64,000 nt of DNA from Lentilactobacillus diolivorans DSM 14421 (lineage in GTDB: Bacteria > Bacillota > Bacilli > Lactobacillales > Lactobacillaceae): assembly GCF_001434255.1 (NCBI RefSeq), contig NZ_AZEY01000109.1, forward strand, positions 1-64,000, written 5' to 3'. The notes under the pieces are model-generated. The model saw only the letters and a program-made list of their open reading frames with translations, was not told the DNA's origin and ran no database searches. Both the position numbers and the translations under genes were made by a program. Shown one piece after another: positions 35,629 through 45,803 of the stretch. Every line of letters starts with the position of its first letter. Positions within the stretch are counted from its first letter, which is position 1.

Positions 35629-36312
35629 TTGAGTGAAACATTAATTTCTGTTGAAAATTTGTCACTAAGTTTTCCTAACCATCCAGTTCTCACTAACTTA
35701 AGCTTTAAGGTTAACCGGGGCGAGTTCTTAGGGGTGATCGGTGAAAATGGGGTCGGAAAAACAACGCTTGTTCGAATTATTTTAAATCAACTACGTCCCT
35801 CAAGTGGCGAAGTCCGTTTAAAAGACGGATTGAAAATTGGTTACGTTCCTCAGTTTAGAAATGTTGACATCGAATTTCCGTTATCAATTAAGGATTTTAT
35901 CGCGCTTAATTTTACCGGTATTAAGCTGCCTTGGTTATCGAAAAAAGAGAAAGCGCGCATAAAAAAAGTGATCGAACTGGTTGGCTTGACTGACATCGCT
36001 AACCGGCCACTTGGTTTAGCATCCGGTGGTGAAAAGCAAAAAGCATATTTGGGTCAAGCTTTGGTGAATGATCCTGATTTATTGATTCTGGATGAATCAA
36101 CTGCCAGTCTTGACCCGAATACGAAGCAGGAATTACTGGATGTCGTTCTTCGGCTGAATAAGCAATTGGGGCTAACGATCCTTTTTGTCTCGCACGACAT
36201 GCAGCTGATTCATAAATACCCAGATCATTATCTGTGGCTGAGAAAGGGGAAATATACAACAGGCGCTATGAGTGACCTGCACAATGAAAATCAGGAGGGA
36301 CAATATGTTTGA
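35629..36312 (+). CDS. adcC: Zinc ABC transporter ATP-binding protein
   Basis: A 227-residue ATPase of the AdcC/ZnuC group: Walker A GENGVGKTT near 38, signature LASGGEKQKAYLGQAL, Walker B LLILDESTASLD, and switch VSHDM. The zinc assignment rests on the family, the partner gene and the Zur-type operator. The start is TTG 35629 behind TTGGAGG. The permease overlaps its last 8 bases. No metal-binding lipoprotein gene is adjacent, so AdcA must be encoded elsewhere. Confidence 0.87.
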   Translation: MSETLISVENLSLSFPNHPVLTNLSFKVNRGEFLGVIGENGVGKTTLVRIILNQLRPSSGEVRLKDGLKIGYVPQFRNVDIEFPLSIKDFIALNFTGIKLPWLSKKEKARIKKVIELVGLTDIANRPLGLASGGEKQKAYLGQALVNDPDLLILDESTASLDPNTKQELLDVVLRLNKQLGLTILFVSHDMQLIHKYPDHYLWLRKGKYTTGAMSDLHNENQEGQYV

Positions 36313-37108
36313 GCTAGAGTTTATGCGAAATGCCTACTTTGCAGGTACATTAATTGCGATTGTGAGTGGGATGATGGGAGTCTTTGTCATTGCGAGGGAT
36401 ATGCCTTTTATGGCTCACACATTGTCTGAAATTGGATTTGCGGGCGCTTCCTTTGCCGTTTTCATCGGTTGGCTGCCATTAAACGGGATGCTAGCTTTTA
36501 CCACTGTTAGTTCAGTTTTGGTCGGTGAATTGAGTGGGTCTGTCCAATCTCGTCGGGAGGCTGTGATTAGTGCAATCTCCGGGCTCTTTATTGGGATGGG
36601 CATTCTGTTTTTATCGCTTTCAAGCAAAAATTCCAGTTATGCAACCAGTATTTTATTCGGAAGTGTGATTGGCATCAGTCATCATGAAGTGATTCAAATG
36701 ACCTTTTTATCGGGTGTCATTTTATTAATCTTATTAATGATTTATCGGAATTTAAAAGATGATTCTTTTGATTCAGTTGGGGCTAATACGAATCATATTC
36801 ATCGGTCACTCATTTCGATTGTTTTTTTAGTGATGTTGGCTTTTAGCGTGAGTGTTGCCGCCCAGATTGTTGGGTCGCTGTTGATTTTTGTGCTATTAAC
36901 ACTACCGGCTGCCAGTGCAAAGTATTATGTTCATACGGTTGCTAAAATGATGGGATTAGCCGTTGGTTTTGCTTTGTTTGGTGTTTGGGTCGGCCTTTAT
37001 CTTGGATATTTAACAAATTGGCCGGTTACATTTTTTATTGCAACGATTGAAGCAGTTATTTATGCCTTGGCATTGGTATTTAATGCGGTAAGAAAGACGA
37101 GTTTATAG
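36305..37108 (+). CDS. adcB: Zinc ABC transporter permease
   Basis: A 267-residue membrane protein of the ABC-3 family with about eight helices. EFMRNAYFAGTLIAIVSGMMGVFVIARDMPFMAHTLSEIGFAGASFA is the typical N terminus, and LLIFVLLTLPAASA lies near 205. The start is ATG 36305 behind AGGAGGGACA, within adcC, giving coupled translation. It forms the channel for AdcC. Confidence 0.9.
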   Translation: MFELEFMRNAYFAGTLIAIVSGMMGVFVIARDMPFMAHTLSEIGFAGASFAVFIGWLPLNGMLAFTTVSSVLVGELSGSVQSRREAVISAISGLFIGMGILFLSLSSKNSSYATSILFGSVIGISHHEVIQMTFLSGVILLILLMIYRNLKDDSFDSVGANTNHIHRSLISIVFLVMLAFSVSVAAQIVGSLLIFVLLTLPAASAKYYVHTVAKMMGLAVGFALFGVWVGLYLGYLTNWPVTFFIATIEAVIYALALVFNAVRKTSL

Positions 37109-37240
37109 CACCTTTCACCTTAATTAACCGGGTTGGTTTAGCGGCCGATTTCTTGTGTTACCCCCAAATAAACATGAATCTTTGGTTGGTTAAAATCGTA
37201 AATCATTTCGAAAACATTATATTTTGATATAGAGCCCCCA

Positions 37241-37253
37241 AAAGCCGAACATT
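37241..37253 (+). promoter_or_regulatory. Candidate PurBox upstream of purR
   Basis: AAAGCCGAACATT matches the AWWWCCGAACWWT PurBox remembered from lactococci in 12 of 13 positions. It lies about 45 bases before purR, beside possible -10 hexamers (37254-37264). It suggests autoregulation by PurR. A second, inverted box is not clear; ATTTCGAAAACATT at 37205 is only a loose match. Confidence 0.5.
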
Positions 37254-37298
37254 TATGATAAAATCAAATAGATATTACATAAACTAGAGGTGGGATTT

Positions 37299-38117
37299 TT
37301 GAAGATACGAAGAAGTGATCGATTGATCGATATGACTCGATACTTGTTGGAACGGCCACATACACTTGTGCCGTTGACATTTTTTGCGGATCGTTACGAC
37401 TCAGCCAAATCATCAATCAGTGAAGATTTAACGATTTTAAAACGAACATTCCAAGCCCGTGGAACGGGGTTACTTGAAACAATTCCCGGCGCTGCTGGTG
37501 GTACCAGATTTTTACCATACATGTTAAAGGAAGAAGCCCAAGATGTCGTTAGCCAGCTAATCGAAGAAATGTCTTCAGATACAAGATATCTTCCTGGTGG
37601 TTATGTTTACATGTCTGATTTATTGGGAAACCCAGCCACGTTACGCCAAATTGGTAGAATTTTTGCGACCCAGTATCTCAATCAAAACGTGGATGCTGTG
37701 ATGACGATTGCAACTAAAGGGGTTCCAATTGCCCAAAGTGTTGCTGACTTCTTAAATGTGCCATTTGTGATTGTTCGACATGATACGGAGATCACTGAAG
37801 GATCAACGGTTAATGTGAACTATGTTTCTGGATCGTCAACCCGGATCGAAAAAATGTCATTGTCAAAACGGAGCTTAAAACCGGATTCAAACGTATTGAT
37901 TGTTGATGATTATATGCGTGGTGGTGGCACCGTTGGTGGTATGATTTCTATGGTTGATGAATTTGATGCTAATTTAATTGGTGTTGGTGTTGTGGCTGAA
38001 AGTACTGCTCCAAATGGCCGATCAGTTGGTGATTACACGTCGTTGATGAGAGTAGATGCTGAAAATAACACCGTTATTTCACAACCAGGTAATTATTTGG
38101 AAAAGATATTTAATTAG
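37299..38117 (+). CDS. purR: Purine operon repressor PurR
   Basis: A 272-residue regulator. Residues 1-75 form a winged-helix DNA-binding domain ([25 protein letters not shown]). The rest is a phosphoribosyltransferase fold with PRPP loop [17 protein letters not shown] near 200, where PRPP binding releases DNA in Bacillus. The start is TTG 37299, 6 bases after AGAGGTG; GTG 37290 is part of that site. It lies beside prs, which makes PRPP, its effector. Confidence 0.94.
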   Translation: MKIRRSDRLIDMTRYLLERPHTLVPLTFFADRYDSAKSSISEDLTILKRTFQARGTGLLETIPGAAGGTRFLPYMLKEEAQDVVSQLIEEMSSDTRYLPGGYVYMSDLLGNPATLRQIGRIFATQYLNQNVDAVMTIATKGVPIAQSVADFLNVPFVIVRHDTEITEGSTVNVNYVSGSSTRIEKMSLSKRSLKPDSNVLIVDDYMRGGGTVGGMISMVDEFDANLIGVGVVAESTAPNGRSVGDYTSLMRVDAENNTVISQPGNYLEKIFN

Positions 38118-38137
38118 AACGCATTGGGGAGACATTT

Positions 38138-39517
38138 ATGATGGCAACAAAGAATACAATTATCTTGGCTGCAGGCAAAGGGACTCGGATGAAATCAAAA
38201 CTATATAAGGTTTTACACCGACTCTGTGGGAAGACAATGGTCGATCACGTTTTAACACAAGTTCAAAAAGCAAATATGAACAATATTGTGACAGTTGTTG
38301 GCTTTGGTGCGGACGCCGTTCGCGAGAATCTTGGTAACCGAACCAAATACGTTGTCCAGGAAAAGCAGTTAGGAACTGGGCATGCCGTTCTTCAGGCCGA
38401 AAAGCTTTTAGGAGACCTTGATGGGATGACGATGGTGGTTAGTGGGGATACACCGCTGTTCACAACTAAAACATTTGAAAATTTGTTCACTTATCATCAA
38501 AACAAAAAAGCCAAAGCAACAATTTTGACTTCCAAGGCACCTGATCCAACAGGTTACGGTCGGATTGTTCGCAATGATTTGGGAATTGTTGAAAAGATTG
38601 TTGAACAAAAAGATGCGACGACTGAAGAACAAGCTATTGACGAAATCAATACGGGTGTTTACGTATTTGATAACCGCTCATTGTTTGAAGCACTGCATAA
38701 AATCAATAATCATAACGCTCAAGGAGAATATTATCTAACGGATGTCATTGAAGTTTTGAAGCAGGAAGGCGAGACAATTGCTGCATACAAAATGGACGAT
38801 TTCAATGAGTCAATGGGTGTCAACGATCGGATTGCCTTAGCTGATGCCACTCGGATTATGCAGGAGCGGATTAATCGCCAACATATGGCTGACGGTATTT
38901 CAATGATTGACCCACAACGGACGTATATTGATGCCGGTGTCAAGATTGGATCGGATACCATTATTGAACCAGGTGTCCAGCTTAAGGGTAATACGGTGAT
39001 CGGTAACGATTGTTATATTGGGGCCAATTCTGAAATTCGGAATTCGGTTATTCATGATCACGTGACTGTCACATCTTCACTGATTGAAGAGTCAGAAATG
39101 CTGGATCACTCAGACATTGGACCAAACAGTCACTTGCGACCACACGCATTGATAGGTAAGCACGTTCATTTGGGGAACTTCGTTGAGGTAAAGAAAGCCT
39201 CGATTGGTGAAGGAACCAAGGTTGGTCATTTAACATATGTTGGTAATGCAAAACTTGGTAAAAATATTAATGTCGGCTGTGGCGTTATTTTTGTCAATTA
39301 TGATGGTGCTCATAAGCATGAAACGACAGTTGGCGACGATTCATTTATCGGCAGCAACTCGAATTTAATTGCGCCGCTTGATATTCAAGATCATTCATTT
39401 ATTGCCGCTGGTTCAACAATTAATCGGCCTGTTAACCAGTATGACATGGCAATTGCCCGTTCACGACAGACAAATAAGCCTGGCTATTTCAAAAAATTAC
39501 CATATCAGAAGGATTAA
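38138..39517 (+). CDS. glmU: Bifunctional GlmU (UDP-N-acetylglucosamine synthesis)
   Basis: A 459-residue enzyme. The N-terminal uridyltransferase (1-230) has [11 protein letters not shown] and [14 protein letters not shown]. The C-terminal half is a left-handed beta-helix acetyltransferase with hexapeptide repeats (for example [46 protein letters not shown]). It acetylates glucosamine-1-phosphate and couples it to UTP to feed murA. The start is ATG 38138, behind TTGGGGAG; ATG 38141 is possible. Confidence 0.97.
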   Translation: MMATKNTIILAAGKGTRMKSKLYKVLHRLCGKTMVDHVLTQVQKANMNNIVTVVGFGADAVRENLGNRTKYVVQEKQLGTGHAVLQAEKLLGDLDGMTMVVSGDTPLFTTKTFENLFTYHQNKKAKATILTSKAPDPTGYGRIVRNDLGIVEKIVEQKDATTEEQAIDEINTGVYVFDNRSLFEALHKINNHNAQGEYYLTDVIEVLKQEGETIAAYKMDDFNESMGVNDRIALADATRIMQERINRQHMADGISMIDPQRTYIDAGVKIGSDTIIEPGVQLKGNTVIGNDCYIGANSEIRNSVIHDHVTVTSSLIEESEMLDHSDIGPNSHLRPHALIGKHVHLGNFVEVKKASIGEGTKVGHLTYVGNAKLGKNINVGCGVIFVNYDGAHKHETTVGDDSFIGSNSNLIAPLDIQDHSFIAAGSTINRPVNQYDMAIARSRQTNKPGYFKKLPYQKD

Positions 39518-39589
39518 CAATAATTTTCTAATAAAACATTGTATAATTAGGTTAGAAATGAGTTAACAAAAAATAAATTGGAGGATCAT

Positions 39590-40570
39590 ATGGCTCAGCA
39601 ATATTTTGATTCTAAACTTAAAATTTTCGCGCTAAATTCAAATCGTCCATTAGCCGAAAAAATCGCAGAGACTGTCGGCGTGCCTTTGGGTAAAACATCT
39701 GTTGATCGTTTTAGTGATGGTGAGATTCGGATTAATATCGAAGAAAGTATCCGTGGCGACAATATTTTTATTATTCAATCAACATCTGCTCCAGTTAACG
39801 ATAATTTGATGGAATTATTGATCATGGTTGATGCGTTACGAAGAGCAAGTGCTGGGACCATCAATGTTGTGATTCCGTATTACGGTTATGCACGACAAGA
39901 TCGCAAGGCCCGTTCACGTGAACCAATTACCGCTAAATTAGTGGCTAATATGATTCAAAAAGATGGTGTCGATCGGGTGGTAACATTGGATCTTCATGCG
40001 GCTCAAATTCAAGGATTCTTTGACATCCCCGTTGACCATCTAATGGGTGCACCACTGTTAGCTGATCATTTTATCAAGCAGGGATTTGGTAGCAATGATG
40101 TCGTTGTTTCACCTGATCATGGCGGTGTTTCAAGAGCTCGGGCATTGGCAGAGTTTTTGAAGGCACCAATCGCAATTATTGATAAACGACGTCCTGAAGC
40201 AAACGTTGCTGAAATTATGAATATCATCGGCGATGTTAAGGGTAAACGCTGTCTGATGATCGATGATATGATTGATACAGCCGGGACCATCACGCTAGGC
40301 GCCCAAGCGCTCGTTGATGCCGGTGCCACTGAAGTCTACGCTTGTTGTACGCACCCCGTTTTGTCAGGACCAGCAATTGATCGGATTAAAAAATCGCCAA
40401 TTAAACAATTGGTTGTGACTGATACAATTCAGTTACCAAAAGAAAAGCATCTTGATAAGATTCAACAAGTTTCGGTTGGTCCATTGATTGGTGATGCCAT
40501 TAAGCGGATTAATGAAAACAAACCAGTTAGCCCATTATTTAATAATCGATTTCGTGGTGATCAGGATTAA
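39590..40570 (+). CDS. prs: Ribose-phosphate pyrophosphokinase
   Basis: A 326-residue PRPP synthetase. [39 protein letters not shown] (ATP loop), [17 protein letters not shown] (metal site) and [15 protein letters not shown] (PRPP loop) are all present. The start is ATG 39590 behind TTGGAGGATC. A good -10 (TATAAT, 39542-39547) lies upstream, so it may also have its own promoter. Its product is the effector of PurR, encoded two genes upstream. Confidence 0.97.
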   Translation: MAQQYFDSKLKIFALNSNRPLAEKIAETVGVPLGKTSVDRFSDGEIRINIEESIRGDNIFIIQSTSAPVNDNLMELLIMVDALRRASAGTINVVIPYYGYARQDRKARSREPITAKLVANMIQKDGVDRVVTLDLHAAQIQGFFDIPVDHLMGAPLLADHFIKQGFGSNDVVVSPDHGGVSRARALAEFLKAPIAIIDKRRPEANVAEIMNIIGDVKGKRCLMIDDMIDTAGTITLGAQALVDAGATEVYACCTHPVLSGPAIDRIKKSPIKQLVVTDTIQLPKEKHLDKIQQVSVGPLIGDAIKRINENKPVSPLFNNRFRGDQD

Positions 40571-40941
40571 TGAAGGCTCTGTATAAAACCCATTTATCAT
40601 TTATCTGGATCATTATCGTTGCTTTATTTAATGCGATTTGGTTATTAATAAGTGGTTCGTCAGGATTGATGTTTTTAGGAAACCTTGATTTTCTGATCGG
40701 GCTTGCATTACTGGTGATTGCTTCGATCTTTATTGTGGGATCTGGTCACCTGTTTACCGGCTGGCGATTTTCATTTCGAAAAAAGTCTGATTTGGAATCA
40801 GAAAATGGGCCTAAGTATCCTAAAGCCAAAGAAGTGGCGTCAATTAAAAACCAGCCAATTAAAGTTAATCGGTATGCCCGCTTTTGTTTATCTGTTGGTA
40901 TTTTTATGATTGGTCTGGGAATTGTTTTGACTAGTATTTAA
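40570..40941 (+). CDS. DUF3899-type small membrane protein
   Basis: A 123-residue protein with three hydrophobic helices (HLSFIWIIIVALFNAIWLLI, FLIGLALLVIASIFIVG, LSVGIFMIGLGIVLTSI) and a conserved-looking cytoplasmic stretch SGHLFTGWRFSFRKK. I recall this pattern from DUF3899 proteins; the function is unknown. The start codon overlaps the prs stop (TAATG), so it is translated with prs. The next feature is a hairpin repeat. Confidence 0.7.
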   Translation: MKALYKTHLSFIWIIIVALFNAIWLLISGSSGLMFLGNLDFLIGLALLVIASIFIVGSGHLFTGWRFSFRKKSDLESENGPKYPKAKEVASIKNQPIKVNRYARFCLSVGIFMIGLGIVLTSI

Positions 40942-40992
40942 AAGAACACTGTGAGACGAAAACGGATAGTCTCCGATCGTGTTGGAAACAGA

Positions 40993-41110
40993 GTGGGCCA
41001 GCAAGCGGTTAGATCTCAGAATATAAGTCCCCTAACTTAATATTTCCGACTTTGGAATGTTAAGTTAGGGGACTTATATGGATGGCCGGGGGTTGCTTGT
41101 TGGTCCCCAC
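40993..41110. repeat. Hairpin repeat, copy C (different core)
   Basis: A 118-bp palindrome from GTGGG to CCCAC. It has the same shoulders as copies A and B (TCTCAGAATATAAG on the left, CTTATATGGATGGCCGGG on the right), but an unrelated core: TCCCCTAACTTAATATT with its complement AATGTTAAGTTAGGGGA. It lies in another convergent gap. After it, CTCAGTAATCATCGTG and ACTGGGCAAAACAATTG resemble the trailing modules near copies A and B. Confidence 0.75.
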
Positions 41111-41323
41111 GTCTCTACTCAGTAATCATCGTGTTTACACTCATAGAAACTGGGCAAAACAATTGTTGTTCCATTCTCAATTTCATAGTACGACTGAGGG
41201 TTGCTTTTCGTGCCCTTTTTTATTTGGCAATAATCAAGATTAAATTAAAGAAAATAGGACAAAATTAATTTTAAACCGGTCTCGTCATTTAATATAAATA
41301 ATTCTTTCTGAGAGTATAATCAG
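41111..41323. other. Rest of convergent gap, no gene seen
   Basis: Between repeat C and the hairpin at 41324 I see only degraded repeat-module sequence (41120-41180) and AT-rich DNA. Confidence 0.5.
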
Positions 41324-41368
41324 GCCCCCATAAAACCAAGTTTCTAAAGAAGTTGGTTTTATGGGGGC
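41324..41368. terminator. 16-bp perfect hairpin after HAD gene
   Basis: GCCCCCATAAAACCAA (41324-41339) pairs fully with 41353-41368. It lies just past the end of the minus-strand HAD gene. Neither side has a long T run, so termination is likely but not textbook. Confidence 0.6.
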
Positions 41369-41381
41369 TTGATTATTGAAA

Positions 41382-42188
41382 TTATTTAATAAATCTATTT
41401 AAGGCATATGCAACCCCATCTTCAGAGTTGGGCTTTGTGATAAATGACGCGGCAGCTTTCACTGTATCAATACCATTTCCCATTGCAACGCCACAGCCGG
41501 CATATTCGACCATAGTGAGATCATTGCCTTGATCACCGATTGCCATGACATTATCGGCGGACATCCCAAGTTGAGTGGCTAAATCACTCAGCGCATTTCC
41601 CTTGCTGGCTTGTTTGTTCATCAACTCAATAAAGAATGGTTCGCTTTGAACCACGTATAATTGATCACGAAGTTGTTGAGGAAGGTTCTGATTGGCCTTG
41701 GTGATCAGATCCGGAAAATCGACAAACATTGCTTTTGAAATGACCATGTGTTGATTGATCTCTTCCGGGGATCTAAATTTAACCGGTAATCGAACCAAAT
41801 AGCTTTCGCCAATACTATAAGGGCTTAGGTCACGGTTAAATGCATAAATACTATCCATTGTTTCAAACTGATAATGAACCCCTAATTTTCTGGCAATCAT
41901 TTCGGTTTCCAAAAAGTCGTTATAAGTTAGCGTGTGATGTGCCATGACATGACCTTCGAGATCCTGTGCCATGGCGCCGTTAAAGGTGATGGCATATTCA
42001 GTCGCACCACTGATGCTTAATTTGTCCAAGTAAGGTTGAACCCCACTTAAAGGCCTTCCAGTACAAAGTACCACTTTGATTCCTTTTTTGCGAACTGAAG
42101 TAATAGCATCAATTGTTGCCTGAGCAAGCTCGTTATTTTCATTTAAAAGGGTCCCATCGATGTCGATTGCGATTAACTTGATAGTCAT
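41382..42188 (-). CDS. Cof-type HAD sugar phosphatase
   Basis: A 268-residue HAD-IIB phosphatase. Catalytic aspartates lie in IAIDIDGTLLNENN (motif I), TGRPLSG carries motif II, Lys215-region SKGNAL motif III, and MAIGDQGNDLTMVEYA motif IV. Relatives (YidA, YwpJ) remove phosphate from sugar phosphates or cofactors. The start is ATG 42188 behind AAAGGAGTAACGG. It is the last gene of a three-gene minus-strand operon, 4 bases after the HD gene. Confidence 0.88.
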   Translation of the reverse strand: MTIKLIAIDIDGTLLNENNELAQATIDAITSVRKKGIKVVLCTGRPLSGVQPYLDKLSISGATEYAITFNGAMAQDLEGHVMAHHTLTYNDFLETEMIARKLGVHYQFETMDSIYAFNRDLSPYSIGESYLVRLPVKFRSPEEINQHMVISKAMFVDFPDLITKANQNLPQQLRDQLYVVQSEPFFIELMNKQASKGNALSDLATQLGMSADNVMAIGDQGNDLTMVEYAGCGVAMGNGIDTVKAAASFITKPNSEDGVAYALNRFIK

Positions 42189-42192
42189 TCCG

Positions 42193-43539
42193 TTACTCCT
42201 TTGGGTCGTTTATTAATTGGTCGTTACGAATGTGATTTTTAAATTCATCATATTCGGGTTGAAAAAGATCAACATTTTCTTCAGGTCTAAGAATCTCTCT
42301 TGGGAAGAAAAAGCGGTTGTCACCGGTTTGCTTGTCAGAAATTGCTTTAACAATGGGGCTGACTGTTGAAAGTTCAACCAGAGTACCATCATTTTGCATC
42401 AATTCAATTTGTTTTTTACCCGGACGATAAGCATCATAGGGTAAATCAAAGCTATTGTCTGTTGAGGTGTAATAATCAGGATTAAAACCGGATTGTTCGA
42501 TAATTTGTCGTAGCCTTGGTAATAATTCTTTAGTGTTAGCATTAAATTTAACGGACTTTAACGGTTTTCGGTCGATGAAGCGACTGGCCAGATTACTTAA
42601 AATATCATCTGGATAGCGTTTCCAGTGAATAAAGTAAGTATTTAAAACGCCATCGTCAAGCTGCAGATAATCGGCCAAATTAAAATCACCTTGGAAGAAT
42701 GGTAACAGTAAATAAGGCGTTTGTGGATCTTTATGCGTTGGCGTGCTAAAGATGAATTTGGCCCGCTGCAATAGCCGGTTTAGGATAACTTCCATCGATC
42801 GGGAAACAGGGTGAAAATAAACCTGCTGATACATTTGAAATCGACTAACAATGTAATCTTCGACAGCGTGCATGCCACTCATTTCAAAGCAGATACCATC
42901 TTGATATGGTCGCATTACTTCTAGAATTCTTGAAAGATCAAATGTCCCGTATTTAACACCAGTATTGTAAGCATCCCGTAATAAGTAATCCATTCGATCC
43001 GCATCAAGTTGACTGGAGATCATTTCAACAACTTGTTTGTTAGGATAAGTTTTGTTAATCACACTTGCTACTTTTTCAGGGAAATCCGGGCTGACTTTTC
43101 TGAGCACATGATTAATTTCGGTTGAATCTGATGTAATAATTGCCTGGGTAATTTTTTCATGATTTGTACCGAAAATATGTTCAAAAGTATGCGAATAAGC
43201 ACCATGACCAATATCGTGTAGTAGGGCTGCACAAAGGGTGACTAGTTTTTCGGAATCATCCCATAAGCCGTCACCTGGTTTTTGCGATGGAAAGTTCTTT
43301 TGAAATGATTCAATAATTCGCCGGGCAATTTCGTAAACACCCATTGAATGAGAGAAACGGGAATGTTCAGCGCCGTGAAAAATTAGTGATGTTGTGCCTA
43401 ATTGATGAATTCGGCGTAACCGTTGGAACTCACTTGTGTTAATCAAATCAAGAATGACCTGATATTTTACGTAGACGTAGTTATGAACCGGATCACGAAA
43501 TACCTTTTCTCTTTTTAGTTGTTGATGTGCGTAATCCAA
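42193..43539 (-). CDS. HD-domain hydrolase (dGTPase-like, YwfO type)
   Basis: A 448-residue metal-dependent phosphohydrolase. HSRFSHSMGVYEIARRI carries the first His, LLHDIGHGAYSHTFEH the HD pair, and MISSQLDADRMDYLLRD the last Asp: the usual set of dNTP triphosphohydrolases. Relatives in Enterococcus and Bacillus hydrolyse dNTPs under allosteric control. The start is TTG 43539 behind AAGGAG. It lies between LipL-like and HAD genes, an order I recall from other Firmicutes. Confidence 0.87.
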   Translation of the reverse strand: MDYAHQQLKREKVFRDPVHNYVYVKYQVILDLINTSEFQRLRRIHQLGTTSLIFHGAEHSRFSHSMGVYEIARRIIESFQKNFPSQKPGDGLWDDSEKLVTLCAALLHDIGHGAYSHTFEHIFGTNHEKITQAIITSDSTEINHVLRKVSPDFPEKVASVINKTYPNKQVVEMISSQLDADRMDYLLRDAYNTGVKYGTFDLSRILEVMRPYQDGICFEMSGMHAVEDYIVSRFQMYQQVYFHPVSRSMEVILNRLLQRAKFIFSTPTHKDPQTPYLLLPFFQGDFNLADYLQLDDGVLNTYFIHWKRYPDDILSNLASRFIDRKPLKSVKFNANTKELLPRLRQIIEQSGFNPDYYTSTDNSFDLPYDAYRPGKKQIELMQNDGTLVELSTVSPIVKAISDKQTGDNRFFFPREILRPEENVDLFQPEYDEFKNHIRNDQLINDPKE

Positions 43540-43551
43540 AAAATTATCTCC

Positions 43552-44379
43552 TTAGATTCTTGGCAGTTGTTCATTTCGTAATTGCATTTTTCGCAACTGC
43601 TTTTTTTGTTGTAATAGGTACTCATCTGATGCCAATAATTCCTGATAACCGGTTAAGTCGAGTGAAATGCCCTCCTTACTGACACTTGCTAAAAATTTAT
43701 TCTCAACATCCTTCAGCGTAACGGTCGGCATCCCCAGTTGTTGAATGGTGGTCATCGTTGTTTTGTCGACAACAGGAAACTTCCAGTCCGTTTGTGAATA
43801 AGCGTCGCCTGCATTGTAAAAATCAGTGACAACGTCGCTTCGGTGATCTTGATCGCCGGAAACACTGAGATACAGCATGAGGACGATGGCATCATGAGTT
43901 CGGCGTTGGGCAATACCGGCAATCTTTTGACCATTGACGCTTAGGTCATACTTGCCTGGGCAATAAGAATGTTCAATCTCGTAGCTGGCAATGTCCAGTT
44001 GTGGGAAACACATGCTAATTAATCCCTTGATAATTTCGTAAGCATCGTCAACTGTATAAATTACTGTTTCCTGGGGGATAAACAACGAAATATTTAGGAT
44101 ACCCAAGTCACTAATGACAGCCAATCCGCCAGAGTTTCGGAGAAAGTAATCGTATTTATTAGCAACTAGGCTTTGCAAGGCCTGGTTTAAGCGAGGCAGA
44201 TGGCGGTCGTTAATACCTAAAATTAGTGTTGGTAATGCCGTTGTCCAAAAATGAATAAATGGCCGCTGATATGTGCCACAAAGTTCCAGTAAGGCGTTGG
44301 TATCAGCAAAAGCATCTAATTTATTGCTGCCGTCATAAGTTTGATCGATGACAGTAATTGGTTCATTTGTAAAGGGCAT
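43552..44379 (-). CDS. lipL: LipL-like octanoyl/lipoyl amidotransferase
   Basis: A 275-residue protein of the BPL/LplA/LipB family. YFLRNSGGLAVISDLGILNISLF is the lipoyl-binding loop, and HSYCPGKYDLSVNGQKIAGIAQRR places the catalytic Cys (CPGxYD) as in Bacillus LipL, rather than the LplA pattern. It should move an octanoyl or lipoyl group between carrier proteins such as GcvH and 2-oxoacid dehydrogenase E2. The start is ATG 44379 behind GTGGAGG. It heads the minus-strand operon. Target proteins are not in this window. Confidence 0.8.
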   Translation of the reverse strand: MPFTNEPITVIDQTYDGSNKLDAFADTNALLELCGTYQRPFIHFWTTALPTLILGINDRHLPRLNQALQSLVANKYDYFLRNSGGLAVISDLGILNISLFIPQETVIYTVDDAYEIIKGLISMCFPQLDIASYEIEHSYCPGKYDLSVNGQKIAGIAQRRTHDAIVLMLYLSVSGDQDHRSDVVTDFYNAGDAYSQTDWKFPVVDKTTMTTIQQLGMPTVTLKDVENKFLASVSKEGISLDLTGYQELLASDEYLLQQKKQLRKMQLRNEQLPRI

Positions 44380-44601
44380 ATTAAACCTCCACTTGTTATT
44401 GAATAAACAGCTATCCTAATTATAACAGAAAGTGTCCCAGGACAAGTGGGCAAAGTCAAAGAGATCAGCTTGGGTTTGCTTGAGCAATAATTCTCTTAAA
44501 TATGGTAATGAAGGACTGAATTAAATTCAAAACACTTGTACTTGCGATGAATTCTTCATATAATTAATTAGTTAGATAAGTCCCAGTAAAGAAGGTGCAT
44601 T

Positions 44602-45036
44602 ATGGACAACTTAGCAACTGGCGTACCCGCGCAAATTCATTTGGAAACTAGTATTGTTCAGGATGGTAAAACGTCTGATTTTATGTTTGACGTAACCGGA
44701 CAACTGGTTAAAATGGGTACCAGTATTTATATTCGTTATAATGAGGATGCTGATGAAGGACCAGTCCCCGTCACAATTAAAATTATGGAGAATGGGGATG
44801 TTAAATTAACCCGTTCTGCTCAAAATAGATTACAATTGCTGTTTAGTGATGGCAAACGAGTCGCTGCCCGATACCGAACACCGTATGGCAATTTAGATAT
44901 TCAAACTGTGACGTCTTCCTTGAATATGGAAATTTTAAATCAGCCGCTTCGGGGAAATATAGAAATTGATTATTTGTTGTACGCAGGAAATGAATTACTA
45001 GGTAAGTATCATATTCGATTGCAATTTACAATTTAA
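44602..45036 (+). CDS. DUF1934 (YwiB-like) beta-barrel protein
   Basis: A 144-residue protein with alternating beta strands (AQIHLETSIVQDG, SIYIRYNED, VPVTIKIMENGDVKLTRS, RYRTPYGNLDIQT, GNIEIDYLLYAGNELLGKYHIRLQFTI), the pattern of DUF1934. The function is unknown. The start is ATG 44602 behind AAAGAAGG. In lactobacilli and Bacillus it is often near argS or rpoE; here rpoE follows by 44 bases. Confidence 0.82.
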   Translation: MDNLATGVPAQIHLETSIVQDGKTSDFMFDVTGQLVKMGTSIYIRYNEDADEGPVPVTIKIMENGDVKLTRSAQNRLQLLFSDGKRVAARYRTPYGNLDIQTVTSSLNMEILNQPLRGNIEIDYLLYAGNELLGKYHIRLQFTI

Positions 45037-45080
45037 TCGGGTATAGTAGTTTTTAGACTGTTGAAAGGACGTGTACCAGT

Positions 45081-45719
45081 TTGGAATTAGAAGTCTTTAA
45101 AGGCCAAAACAAAAGTGAACTATCGATGATCGAGGTTGCCCACGCAATCTTAGCCCAACGTGGCGACACGATGCCATTTGCCGATTTGGCTAATGCTGTG
45201 CAGGGTTACTTAGGCGATAGTAACAAGGAAATTAGAGAACGATTGTCGCAATTTTATACTGATTTGAACATTGACGGTAGCTTTATTTCGCTTGGCGATA
45301 ATCTTTGGGGCTTGCGAACATGGTACCCATACGAATCCATTGATGAAGCCACTGTTCATGCGGAAGATGAAGATGAGGATCGTCCTAAGCGTAAGAAACG
45401 ACGCAAGGTTAATGCTTTTCTTGCCGATGCTTCCGATGATGACGATGTCATTGATTACGATGATGATGATCCCGAAGATCAAGACGACGAAGATCTGGTG
45501 GATGACGACGATGATGAAGACTCAGACGATGAGAGTGGTGAAGATCTTGGTAAGTACAATAAAGATCTTCAAGACATTGATGATGACACCGACGATCCTG
45601 ATGATACCGATTTACCGGATGGGATTGAAGGCCAGTTAAATGAATTGAATGATGACGATGATGATTCATTCGACGATGACGATGACGACGATGATTTCAA
45701 CTCAAAAGATGGTCATTAA
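45081..45719 (+). CDS. rpoE: RNA polymerase delta subunit
   Basis: A 212-residue protein with a folded N-terminal HARE-HTH domain ([31 protein letters not shown]...[20 protein letters not shown]). A basic patch follows (RPKRKKRRK near 104-112), then a tail of about 95 residues made almost only of Asp and Glu. The acidic tail lowers nonspecific RNA polymerase binding to nucleic acid. At 212 residues the tail is longer than in Bacillus (about 173). The start is TTG 45081 behind AAAGGACG. Confidence 0.95.
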   Translation: MELEVFKGQNKSELSMIEVAHAILAQRGDTMPFADLANAVQGYLGDSNKEIRERLSQFYTDLNIDGSFISLGDNLWGLRTWYPYESIDEATVHAEDEDEDRPKRKKRRKVNAFLADASDDDDVIDYDDDDPEDQDDEDLVDDDDDEDSDDESGEDLGKYNKDLQDIDDDTDDPDDTDLPDGIEGQLNELNDDDDDSFDDDDDDDDFNSKDGH

Positions 45720-45722
45720 TCC

Positions 45723-45765
45723 TTGACTAAAGTTGAGAATGTATGTATTATGTTTTTTGGGCTCC
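45723..45765 (+). promoter_or_regulatory. pyrG promoter and GGGCTCC start site
   Basis: TTGACT (45723-45728), 17-base spacer, TATTAT (45746-45751), then GGGCTCC beginning at 45759, eight bases after the -10. In Bacillus pyrG, transcripts starting GGGC gain extra G residues by reiterative addition when CTP is low. The same start sequence sits here in the right place. Confidence 0.8.
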
Positions 45766-45803
45766 TTGAAGTTTTCAAGGACATCTGAACGATGATTAAA
45801 ATG

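Noticed and set aside
45271-45669. Long frames on both strands in the rpoE tail region
   Set aside because: They arise from the GAT/GAC/GAA repeats that encode the acidic tail of RpoE.
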